A stretch of DNA of 64,000 bases from Latrodectus hesperus (lineage: Eukaryota > Arthropoda > Arachnida > Araneae > Theridiidae): contig JAJQOW010000014.1 of NCBI GenBank assembly GCA_037975125.1, forward strand, positions 20,291,484 to 20,355,483, written 5' to 3'. Below, in pieces: positions 51,401 to 63,053 of the stretch. Each line of letters begins with the position of its first letter. The stretch's first letter is position 1. Below the pieces are notes generated by a model, which worked only from the letters and a program-made list of their open reading frames with translations, had not been told where the DNA came from and did not search any database. The position numbers were made by a program, and so were the translations under genes.

Positions 51401-54159
51401 TGAATGTCATAATATTTCATGTAACTAAATGTTCATTAAAACGTAGTTATCAGTCAAAAGAACCTATCATATAGTTAAAACTACTAATTAAATGTTATTT
51501 TTCAGTCACATCTGATGAAATAATTTTGCTTGAATCTCAAAGTCAAATATATTTATTGCATTATGGATAATTACTTTTTTCAGTTTCCTACTCTCAAAAA
51601 AGGTCTACTAGATTACTTAATGGTATTTAAAATTTAGCGAGATTATAAAATCTTGGTACCTATAAATACATTTATAAATTTTATTTACAGTGGGATATGT
51701 ATTTTGATTATCTTTAGAGCATTGAAAAAATTAATGAAGTTAACCAATTTTATAATCACACAATTCCAGACACAAATTTTTTATACCTTCAAACATGCAG
51801 AATTACGTATATGAAACTATTTAGCAAATCTATAAAATATTGGTTATAAAAACGTTACAATAACCCATATTGGCGCCATTTATTTACAAAAGTTAAATTA
51901 TTAAAAACTGATTTATAAATTTTCTACATTGTCGAACATTGCAAACTACAAATTAAATAAAATAATATTAAAAAAATTTCAAATCTTGGCTCCGGAAAAA
52001 ATTTTTACTCAAAAGTTTTACTAAGATTTGATTTTAAGTATTTGCACATTACAATAAATTTTATGATTTTTTTGTAATATAAAAATACAGTAAAATCTCA
52101 GTTTAACTATATAATTTTATAGAAATGAACTTATATATAAATAATTTCTTTCGCCTTTATAGTATTTAATTTTCTTTAACCCATATTGAATCTTCATCTC
52201 TTTCATGATGCTCTTGTGTACATATCTTATTTTAAATCCTTAACCATAATCCACCATTTTAATACTTATTTTCAGGAAGAATAGAAAGTTTAAGAAAAAT
52301 CACAACTCCAGTTGTCTATTCCTTTCGCCGAATATTGTGTTGAAATAACTGATAACAAATGCTTGCATTGCTGGCAGGTAATTGGTTTGATCACACACCT
52401 TCCTCTTCTCTGGAATTACAGATAGTCTTCAGATAATATCCAACAACTCTAACATAAGCAACAAGAAATTGAAAGCGCTTGAATTTTCCCCTTCCTTGAG
52501 AGCCACCCTTATTATTAGAAAAGGAAAAAACATAATAAAGTGTTTATACTCTCTTTTATTAGAATGAATAACATTTTTCTCTTGACAACTTCCCTCTCTT
52601 AAATATTAGCATATAAAAAGATTTCAAATTCACGATGTTCAATCATAAGTTAATTTTGTTTGAAGGATAATCTTTAAGTAAATTTGCAAACTCATTCAAG
52701 ACAATGTTCTATAGCCAGGTTACCCCAGACCCGTAATAAGTAAGGCTCTTTAATGTTCTAGTATAATTTATAAGGACGCATTTTTATTTTACTTGTTTTC
52801 ATAATGTAATCATATTTCTATAAAGTATTTCTGCTGTAAATGTTGCTTCACATTGAGATTTTTAGATTCCAACTATCCATACAAATGCTTTAAATTTAAA
52901 GTAGTTCAATGTATAAATTTCTTAAATTTCCAGCCAGATTGTGTTTGCATAATTTGATGTCAGGGGGGGGGACACGTTTATGCATGAAATCACACCAGTC
53001 GCTTCAAAATTATAACATATTCACTTTTCTTGGATTTTAGTCAATTTAATTAGATTATTTATTATATATATTACTTTTTAATTAAGAAACGCTTAATTTT
53101 CTAATTTTAGTGCTTTTTGATCAATGTATTCTTTGACATTTGCTTGTCTTCTAAATAACAATTACAAAAACACAGAGTGTTGACTATATTATTTGCAAAC
53201 TAATAATTAAACATTTTCTCTATCCCAATTAGTATCAAATAGTTTCAAATACATTTAGTATATCGTATTTTGTTAAATTTTATAAAGCTCATTAAAATGA
53301 TAGCAATGTTTCTTCTTTTTAAAATATCTGTGTGTACTCTGTTACTTCGAATAACTAATATATTTAGATCGTATTTAAGGCTACAACTATTAGCGAATAT
53401 AAAATCTATACCTTAAGCAATCTCTTTTATTACTAAGTATTTATATTTTTATATATATATTAAAACATTTCCATCTTGAATCAAGAGGTCTCATGCAATT
53501 TAACTAATCTTCATTGTGAAATTTATGACTTTAAAATAAGGTGTGCATTAAGTGTAGACTATAATGATAAACATTATTCAGAATATACATGAATGGACAA
53601 AATGATAAATATTTACTTTCGTAATTAACAGTTTCTTTCATTGAGTTTAAAGCCATTTGGAAATAATATTGAAGAAAATATATCAAAAATGACTATATTT
53701 TTTAATGAAATATTATAAAAATTTGAAGCAAATTTCAATTTTCTTATGTATTGTACTGCCTTTAAAATATAAATGGGTTAATCTCACAATTTACCCTTAA
53801 TATTATTTTAAATCTACAACAATATGAAAATCAATAAACATTATATTCAGTTAAATATCCACAAAGTAATTTCATATTTTGATCTATTTCAGCATTTCAT
53901 CCCAACAGAAATCAAGAAAATTTTCAGACACACATGATACATTTATGCATTTCAATTTCAAATTGTTCTTGAACAATTGATCAAATTAGTACAAAGGACC
54001 TGTATATGAACACAAATATTTAATGTTTATTTTGTTAAAAAAAAAAACTTTTTTCATAAAATTGCAATATTTTAAGCGAGTTATAACTGAAAAATCATTT
54101 TTATTTTATAAAAAATAAAAGTATATTTATTTAAGAAAATATCTTGAATATCTTTGATT
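48404..54159. other. Intergenic DNA, mostly AT-rich; no gene recognised
   Basis: Nearly 5.8 kb without a convincing gene. A GC-richer block at about 49770-50110 has overlapping open frames on both strands (70-79 codons) that resemble no known protein. An 8-base G run lies at about 52965. The rest is AT-rich. Confidence 0.5.
50023..50060. repeat. 19-bp direct tandem repeat
   Basis: TTTGCTCTGCTTCCCTTGA occurs twice back to back (50023-50041 and 50042-50060) inside the GC-richer 49770-50110 block. Confidence 0.95.
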
Positions 54160-54580
54160 AAAACTACAAGCAATTTAGGAAAATAAATTATATTTAAAAT
54201 AACAAACAAATCATTAACCACCAGACATTATTAATAATGCAAAGACTATTTATTAATCACTAAAATTAAATTTTATGATTACAAATTATTCAGATAGTCT
54301 AACATTGTTGCACATAATGAAATATGAATTATAAGTAAAAATATTTAGTAAAGATAATTAGTAAAATAATTAGTAAATTAGTAAAGAATGAATAAAATTC
54401 AGTACAAGGATATATTAATTACAATGAATAGAACAACATTCTGAAGTAAGACTTGTAATGATAAAAATGTGTATTCAAATAAAATGTAAACATTTATTCT
54501 AAAAACACCTGTCAATAATGAGGTATATTAATTCCTTTTAAAGTCCATGTCCGTAATATCTTGGTGAGCATCAAAAATTT

Positions 54581-56272
54581 TTATAAACTTATGCCATTCA
54601 GTTCTCTCTCTAATTTTTTAATCTCCATGCTAGTTTCTCGGACCATTTCATAACGAAGATATAATTCATAAAATTTTCGCAGGCTGGGATTTAAATGTGT
54701 GTTGCCGACTTTTACATTAGCAAAGTAGTGTCTGTGGTTCAGCATCTTTAACCATTCAGATTTGCTACTTATCCGTTCACTCTTTTGTTCATTTTGCTTC
54801 GTACCTTTCGACCAACGATTATAAGGCAATAATTTCATTATTTTCAATTTCTTCCTAGTTTCAAGGATTATTTCATATTTAAGATATAATTCATACAATT
54901 TTCGCAGGTGGGGATTGAAATATGTTTTATCGACTTCTTCATTAGCAAAGAAGTTTCTGCACTTCAGCATCTCTAACCAATCAGATCTGCTATTTATCTG
55001 TTCATTCATTTGTCCTTCTTGCTTCGAACCTTCCGACAAACAATTGGAACGCAATAATGAGTTTTCTCGAATAACATCAAACCCGGAATCTCGCATACTC
55101 GCTGCCGCAGGAGAAACATCACTGCTGTGGAACTGAAACAAAATGAAAAAAATAAAAACATTGCACATTAATTTAAATATTTCATGCGTAAAAGCAAATC
55201 TATGTCTTATAATGTATACTTTTGGGATTTTTATAATGTGTAAATACATAATTATCATCAACCTACGTAGAAATCATCTGTATATTAACAGTTTCCACTT
55301 ATTGTGTCCAGGAACATTCAACATCAATTGCAATATCGTGGAAAAATTAATTAACATAAAATTCTAAAAACTATACATTATTCATTAAAACAGATTAAAT
55401 ATTATCTCAGATCATTAGCTTGAATAAGGAAACTTTTACACAGGGAAGTTTAGTTTTAGAATATTTAATTCCAAAGCTGAAATTACATAAAATATTCTGA
55501 TAATCTATTTTATTTTTTAGTTTGTTAAAAAATATTTTATTCTTTTAAAATGTTTTCTTAAATTACATTTCATTTTTTTAATTACTAAAGTGTCAAAACA
55601 AATTTCGAGCTTTATTAAAAATATATTTCGATATGGAAATAATCTAATAATAAAATTTGGTCAGTTATATTAATACAATTTTTTAATGAATATATTTGAC
55701 CGTTTTATTTAAGTAATAAAGTTTGATTATGGAATGTATCAAAATAATAAAGGATTAAATTTACTGTCATAGCCTGAAGAATGATGTCAGATATGTTTAC
55801 TAAATATTAAAATAGGAAACCGAAAATATATAAATTTAGAATTATTTTCAACTGTTTTAATGAATTTAAATTAAATATTTTCATTACCTTAGAAATTCTT
55901 GGGGTGTTATGCCTATCAATTTCGAACCTTCCTCGAATCATATTATCCATTTCTTTTTGCTCAGTAATTTGCATTTCGTTGAATCTCTTCAACTAGAATT
56001 AAAAAAAAACTGTTAGAAATCATAAAAACGTGATTTTTTTATAAAATGAGTTTTCTATTTCTTAAAAATATGTTGAATACATTTTAATTTATACTAACAG
56101 CATTTTCAAATCTATTTTGATTTCTTCTTAAATATGATTTTTCCAGGAGATAAAATTTTATTTTAGACATTTTTGATTCTTCATTGATCTTAAATAAAAT
56201 ATTCTTCTTTTCTTCGAAGTCCTCCATATTACTTGGCTGTAATGAATTGAAATCCATTTTCTTTTAATTTTT
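54581..56272 (-). CDS. Unrecognised three-exon gene B, paralogue of gene A
   Basis: Function unknown. Minus-strand exons are 56272-56099, 55992-55888 and 55132-54581, with the same order, phases and splice sites as gene A (acceptors TTTTTTAG, TTAATTCTAG, TTTTGTTTCAG; donors GTTAGTA and GTAATG). The first ATG is at 56257; three codons upstream there is a TAA in frame, which fixes this as the start. The joined product is about 271 residues, rich in K, E and N, predicted mostly helical, with no signal peptide or membrane segment. The last exon holds two tandem 75-residue repeats (codons at 55045-54821 and 54820-54596) sharing SxSxWLxML, FFAN/YFAN, NPxLRKxYELYLxYE. The stop at 54581 comes earlier than in A: the A-like tail (DAxQDITD) is still visible just downstream, but out of frame. 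Confidence 0.6.
54596..55045 (-). repeat. 225-bp tandem duplication inside gene B
   Basis: Two adjoining units of 225 bp (75 codons each) are clearly related at DNA and protein level; conserved codons include CTGCGAAAA and TATGAATTATATCTT. Gene A has no tandem copy, so the duplication arose in the B lineage or was lost from A. Confidence 0.88.
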
Positions 56273-57768
56273 CTAAAAAAAAAAGACAGCAAAATGTGAT
56301 GCATTTTAAAATATAAAACTAATTTTAATAATAAAAGTAAATAGAAAATTTTTATTACCGGACTGGTAATTGTACAAAAATTTCTGAGATATATATATAG
56401 TTTTATATTTTTATAATCTTGCTTGAATTGTGTGCATTACTTTCTAACGAACAAAAATGCCATATTAAAAGGTATTTTATTCTATATGAATTTAATACGT
56501 AAATAAGCAAATGTTTTTGTGACAAACATTTGCAGTGGAGACATTAACCACATATTTAATTTCAACAACTGCAATTTTATAATAAAACTATGAGATAATT
56601 ATTTTCAAAATAGAGAAATTCGGAAAAAATTACTTCTGAATAAAAAAAAACAATAGCTTCAAAGAGCTTAACAAATATTAAATAGGTAATGATTCTGTTT
56701 AAAATTATAAAAAGGTAAATTTAAGTTAAGAAAACATTTACCTTTACACAAAAAATAAGAACACCTGTGTGTGTGTGTGAGTTCAATACAAGTTAAATAC
56801 TGCTTGCTATCCTCCAAATTTTAATTTTATTTCTGATTTCTATGTTGAAAATTTTGGGTTGGATGTTTAACTTATTAACATTTTTAATATTCAATAGAAA
56901 ATGTATGTAATCTGAAAAAAATTTCGTTTTAAATAAAATAAGTGAACGTGATAAAATTATATTACTGAATATGTTACTTTTATAATTGCAATTATTAAGA
57001 GGGTATGTTAGGTGATATTTTATGCACAAAAATTTTGAATATAAAAAATAGGACAAAAATATTATTGGTCCGATAAATATCTCATGGTTTTCTCTTTTGC
57101 GGAACACTTAAATATAACGGTACTTCAAAATCTATCATAATTTAAAAACAGTACGTTATTTGTTTTCTTTAGGATTGCATATGTTCAATTCAAGCCTAGA
57201 GAAAATTAATAACGTAGCAGTTATGTAAATATATAATTACAAATAAAAGCTTAGTGTTGCAGTAAATATAAAAATGGGATGATGTTAAGAAACAATATTC
57301 GTTGTGGGTTCCAGGAATTCACTTCAAACTCTTGCTGTCGACCTACTTTGTCCTACGTGCGCATAAAATGTGAAAAATTTGCGAAAATCACATTTATTAC
57401 CTAAAATATCTTTCTTAACTTACTCTCTTAAAATATTCTGATAATCTTTGAGAATTTAAAATTACTTTAAAGCTATACTAATAATAGCAAGCAGAATAAA
57501 TGATGAAAACAGTTATACAATTCCGAAATTAATATATTCATTTAAATAATTGTGTTTCATTTACAGTTAATTCAGAATATATCATAAATATTATCTGGCT
57601 TCTATTCAGTTGCCATTGTAAAAAATTTAAAACACTCCTATCACTCTCAATATATTTAAAAAAGCAGAAGAAATCTCTTACAAGAATTCTTGTCAAACAA
57701 TTGGGGATATATCCCTTTGAATAGCCGTTTTGTTTAAATTTCGAAATCGTGCCAAATCTCGGATCTTT

Positions 57769-60194
57769 TCACCCTCACTGATTGCCAAGCCCAAGCGATT
57801 AAAATCTCAACATGGTTTCTCTACTGAGAATGTACTTTTGTCGGATGACGTCATCGCACTCAGATGTCAACTCAGTCTGATGTTTCCTGCATTCCGATAC
57901 TTAATTCTTTATTACACTAGTTTTTAATTGGGTTAATAATTGAAACAAACTGAAGTATAGATGAATTTTCTAAACTCTATTTCACAAAATTTTAATTGTA
58001 TAATAAATATTATATATAACTATATAGTAAATATTATATAGAACAAATTATAATATAACTTGGTATATCATGATATATAAAGAAAATTAGAAATATAATG
58101 TGAAATGAAAGCATATATTTATCACTCATGAAAATAAATTTATGTTTAAAAATCCTAATTCATACTCGATTTCAATAGAATATATTTTTAAAATAAAAGT
58201 TGAACTTTTTAAAAAAATTTTAAAATTTAAAAAAAATTCAAATTTTAAAACATTTTTTAAATTTAAAAAATTTTTAAGAAATAATTCATATTTATTCTCT
58301 TGATAAAGCCTTAAACAATTATGATTTTTTTATAAAAAATTTCTACTTGTGACTTTAAATGAAATATAAAATTTTAAATGTGCTCTAAAATAAGTATTTA
58401 CATAAATATTTCTAGTTTTGCCTAAAGAACTTAAAATTAAATATGTTAACTTTAATATTCCTTATATATCCAAAACCAAAATTTCATAAGAATCCAATAA
58501 AGTACCTGTGGTTGTAATACTTATATGAATAAATATTTCATTTTATTTAAATACCTTAAAAATATTATGAAATCAAAAAATACATGGAAAATTAATGAGA
58601 AACCCAAAAGTTAATTTAACGTCTACTAATAAAATTTCCCAATAGATAAACATTTTGTTGAACTAATGTATTATTTTTATGAATATAGGACTTTATTAGC
58701 CATTAGTTTAAATTATTAGAAAGATATTTGCTCTGATTCTGCATTTAAAATAATATTATTTCTGGAGATATATTATGCATTCAAGTTAAAGTTATTCCTC
58801 AAGAACCCGAATTTTCAAGTTATCTAGCAAACCTGTTTATACAATGTTATGAAAAGTCGTATATTATTCAGTTGTTCTTTGCCTTTAGATATATTGAGAA
58901 TTTTATAATTTTCATTACCAAAAATGAAATTTAAAGTTATTTATCCTGAAGAATTAAAATTAATTAAAATATATACAAACAACTCAAAATCAGAATTTTT
59001 ACACATTAAGCATCATAAATAAGTAAAGAAAAAATATACATACTAATTTTTTATATGACAAAACAAAATAATTTTTTCGAATTCCAATATTTTAATAAAA
59101 TATATAAAAATGTTATTTTAGTAAACTTGTTAAAATATATTTAATATGTAATAATTAAATAACATTAGAAAACAGATTATACTTTTAAAAATACTTAATG
59201 ATGCTCCAATAAATTTCTTAAACACTTTTCGGCTGGTAGTACTTATTATTAGTATAATAAATATCATTAAAAAACGGCCATAACCTTAAATAAATCATTT
59301 CCGAATAAAATGAATGAATGTGTGTAAGGTATTTCCTATATATTCCATTAACTAATAAATCATTTTTATATAATTACTATGATTATAAATGTATAACTTA
59401 TATATATATATAGATAGATAGATATATGTCATGTTTTAATCATTACAATTTTTACTATACACTAATAAAATTAGAAAGTGAAATTTCAGTATCGAGCAAT
59501 TTTTGAGATTAATGAGCTACGTATCAGAATTTAAATATTTGAAAAAGACCTAGAGTATTAGCTTATTAAATCATTATGTAATACATGTTCAATACCACCA
59601 TAGAATAAATATATAAGGAAAAAAATAGTTATTTAAATATATATGAAAAAAAATTGTGTTCATTTCAAAGGAAAAAAGGTGCTTGTCAATTTAAATAAAG
59701 AAATCAAAATTAAATTATGGAATAAGAAAGAATCAGTCATCTTTGAAAGAGTACAAATCCTTAAATATTTAAATCAGTCACAAGTTTCACAATATTATGC
59801 AGCTAATTTTCCTTTTTTAATTTTTTTAAATTAAATATTGAATTTAAATTTCTTTTATCAATGGAATGGAAATATATGAAGAATACAAATAAATTTCATA
59901 AGTTTAATAGAATTTGTCATCGGGATTTTAAATAATGTAAATTGTAGTTATATTTATTTTAAAATAATAAATTTTATTAATATATTATCACATATCACAT
60001 CAGTCCTCTACTTAATTTATTTATTAAATATATTTTATCTTAAATATTAATATTGATTTTAAACATAACAATAAAATTGATATATATATTTTAAAAATAT
60101 TTAATTTCGCTAGCTTTCCCAATACGTTTACTTCGTTTGTCCTAAGGATCATTGATATAAGGGTGTTTGTAATTAAGGGGTTAAACTGCTGAAA
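57769..60194. other. AT-rich sequence unique to copy B
   Basis: No gene is recognised. A GC-richer piece at 57750-57900 contains a palindromic TGACGTCA (CRE type) at 57846-57853. Extreme A/T low complexity lies at 58195-58275 and a short TA/GATA tract at 59400-59428. No transposon ends were found at the borders. Confidence 0.45.
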
Positions 60195-60949
60195 TAAAAT
60201 TAAATAAAACCTTTAAAAATTATCTATGTTGAAATTTTATTGAAAAGATATTTGCTTCCACAACTGGAACAATATTCATTAAATAATGTATATGACATAA
60301 TTACATTTTAATAATTGTACCAGAAACTACATGTTCTATATAATAAAAAATGTGGGTTAATCAATATACAGCAAATTTCCGTACACAAAGTAGTTGAATA
60401 AAACACATAATTAAATTTAAGATATAAAACTAATTTATAATCCAAGAAATAATCATTAAATAAACATTACTCTATTTCTGTAAAATTTATATACTACAAT
60501 GATTCAAAAATATAAAATAATTGTCAATACAATTTAAATACTAAAAACGCATTTAAGCTCATCTAAATAATATTTAATAAAATTTTCTTATAAGTTGGAA
60601 AATGAATATTATTGTACAGAAATAAAAAGTAAATGAAATTATTATGAATGCGGAAAATAGTTTTATAGTTATGACTATTACATGCAAACTAATAATAATA
60701 TATTTTCATTACTTGAATTATTATCAATTTATTATTAAATATGATCAAATATTCTATGTTTATTACATCGCATTTTGTTGAATTGTAGGACACTACATAA
60801 TATGATACCAATGTTTTTTCATAAGTGTTTAGTTAAGAAAAACAGATTTATTTTATATTTTTATACGACAATTGATAGATGCATAAATTACTTACATATA
60901 AAAGGAAAATCCTGTGAATCCTTAAAATTTTCTTCGACTCCAACTCTGG

Positions 60950-61360
60950 TTGTAACACTAACGCTTCCAAACCTAACTAACAGCAAGCAACAAGTACAAG
61001 CGTCTAGCCCCTCAGCAACAAGCTAATCCCAAACAATTTGGACAACGCACTATTTAAAGTTTATTATATCTCACTACACATGACAAGCGTCTCGAGACCG
61101 GGCCCGGAACGTCGGCTCCAAATGGGAATTGTAACGCATGCGCACTTGAAAAGAGTAGTTGCAATAATTTGGCGGTGTAAAATGTGATTATTGTTCAGAC
61201 TAAATATTAGTAACCCTATGTTTTCATATTCCCCGGTCTAATTTTAAACGAGAAGTGATTGCCGGCTGGCAGTTTTCTGATGTGCCTGGTCCTAGGACCT
61301 CAACCCTCATTGGATATCTAGATGAAACTTGGGAGCTATATCTTGTTCTGATTGGCATAT
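60950..61360. promoter_or_regulatory. GC-richer block, possible promoter region
   Basis: This block has CpG-containing motifs in an AT-rich setting (GGGCCCGG near 61101, GCATGCGCAC near 61135). It lies upstream of gene B with respect to its direction, beyond the shared flank. It could be the promoter of B or simply a repeat. No transcription start can be fixed. Confidence 0.2.
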
Positions 61361-61479
61361 CGAGTAGAGCTTTTGAATAGGCAAGGTTTAATTAGAGTTT
61401 AAATATTTTTTTTTAAAGTAGGATAATTAAGAAATTAGTATTAAATTTATATTTTTAGTCTTGGAATTTATTTATGTTA

Positions 61480-61565
61480 TAACACATAAACAGTATTTAC
61501 AAAGACATAAGTAACATTAAGCTATATTTACAACATTAAGCAATATTTACAAAAACATAAAGATA
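61480..61565 (-). repeat. Short imperfect tandem repeats downstream of the LINE
   Basis: On the minus strand the phrase TGTAAATATTGCTTAATG and variants occur three times. They lie after the stop codon of the reverse transcriptase and may belong to its 3' UTR. Confidence 0.5.
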
Positions 61566-61645
61566 CAGAAAAGTCCTTAACTCCACTGCTGGTAGCAGTG
61601 AGATGTAAAAAACACTAGGACATGAGTGTACAACATATAGAATTC

Positions 61646-61655
61646 TTTTTTTTTT
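61646..61655 (-). other. T10 run, possible 3' poly-A end of the LINE
   Basis: On the minus strand this is an A10 run 47 bp after the reverse-transcriptase stop. Another such run at 61405-61414 is an alternative element end. No target duplication was found to decide between them. Confidence 0.3.
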
Positions 61656-61701
61656 GTTACTATATACAATTTATTAATTTGTTAGTAGAAGGATAAAGAG
61701 G

Positions 61702-63053
61702 TTAAGTGTTAGTATTATCATGGACGTATTGCTTATGTGTGTAAATCATAGGTGGCTGGTGAGGAAACTTAGGGCAGTAACGAAGTAGTGAGCGGGGACG
61801 GTGCCGATTATGGGTGCTAAGGTCATTATATTGTGGCAAGTTTATAATTAATGGGTTCTCAGTTTTGTTAATATTTTTATACATGTTATGCATAATTTTG
61901 GCTAGATATTCCCTGATTGTTGGTATATTTAGTTCTTCTCTTATCTTTTTATTTCTGAAATACCAGGGAGCTTTTGCTGCCTGTCTGATAATTTTATTTT
62001 GTAAAGTTTCTAATTTTTTAATTTTACTGTCATGGGTGTAGCCCCAGAGGGGGCAGGCATAGGACAGAAGTGGTCTGAGGTATGCTTTGTAAATGAGCAC
62101 TTTGTTTTCGATTGAGAGCTCATAGTTGTATTTTAGGAGGGGGTATAGTGTTGCAGTTGTTTGTTTAAATTTATTTGTAATATTTTTGAGATGCGTGTTC
62201 CAATTTAATTTTTTGTCAAATGTTATGCCTAGATATTTGCATGTTGGAGACCATGGGAGTATTGTTTCGTTGATTTTGATTCTCTGGCAGGTTATTGCTC
62301 TTTTTTTGGTGAATAGTATAGCTATGCTTTTATTTTCATTTATTAAAATTTTCCATTTTTTGAACCAGAGCTCAAGTAGCTGTAGGTGTGTGTTTAGTGC
62401 TGTGGGTATATTTGATAATTTCCTGCATTGTGCTAGGATGAGTGTGTCATCTGCAAAGAGATGCAGTGTAGTGTGCTGTGATTTAGGTATGTCGTTCACA
62501 TAGATAAGAAATAGACGAGGTCCTAATTTGGAGCCCTGGGGTACTCCTGCTAATATTGACCTAAGTGTTGAGTGTGTTTTACCTATGCGAACTTGGAACT
62601 TCCGTCCCAAAAGATATGAGATTAGTAATCTGATAAGTGGGTCGGGTAGACCAATAGTGATGAGTTTAAAGACTAGACCACCAATCCAAACTTTGTCAAA
62701 GGCCTTGGCTATATCTAAGGAAACTGCTCCAGTACTTTTTTTCAACTGGAAACCATGGGTGATAGTTTCACCAACTCTCATCAGTTGATGGGTTGTAGAA
62801 TGGTGTTTTCTGAACCCGTGCTGTTCAGGAATGAGGATATTCTTATCATTCAAGAACTTATCAATTCTGTTAAGAATAATACCTTCAGCAATTTTGCTAA
62901 GTGAAGGGAGCAGACTTATTGGTCTGTAATTAGATGGTATATAATTTTCCTGTTTAGGTTTGAGTATTGGTATGATTGAAGCAGTTTTCCATTGGCAGGG
63001 GTAGTATGTAATTTTAAGGATTTCATTGATGAGCATAGTAATTTTGAATAAGA
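61702..63053 (-). pseudogene. Reverse transcriptase domain of the LINE (frame 2)
   Basis: This is the downstream part of ORF2. Visible motifs are YRPISLLPSLSKIAEGIILN, QHGFRKHHSTTHQL, DIAKAFDKVWIGGL, GVPQGSKLGPRLFLIYVNDI, the catalytic FADD box (HLFADDTLIL), and the thumb region KYLGITFDKKLNWNTH. These are the RT blocks of the Jockey group, with an FADD rather than YADD centre as in many arthropod LINEs. All catalytic aspartates are kept. A C-terminal region with LSYACPLWG and LETLQNKIIRQAAKAPWY follows, to the stop at 61702. The frame is separated from the endonuclease part by one shift near 63054-63071. Confidence 0.92.

Larger units (their letters stand above)
54160..60290 (-). repeat. Duplicated segment, copy B (with about 2.4 kb of extra sequence)
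   Basis: About 54160-57768 is homologous to 2985-6062 of copy A. The match breaks near 57768 and resumes at about 60195-60290, which corresponds to about 6225-6330. The 57769-60194 part is AT-rich with no counterpart in A. It is either an insertion in B or a deletion in A. A matches C in the region where B differs (6165-6240 with 45265-45330), which favours an insertion or replacement in B. Confidence 0.8.
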
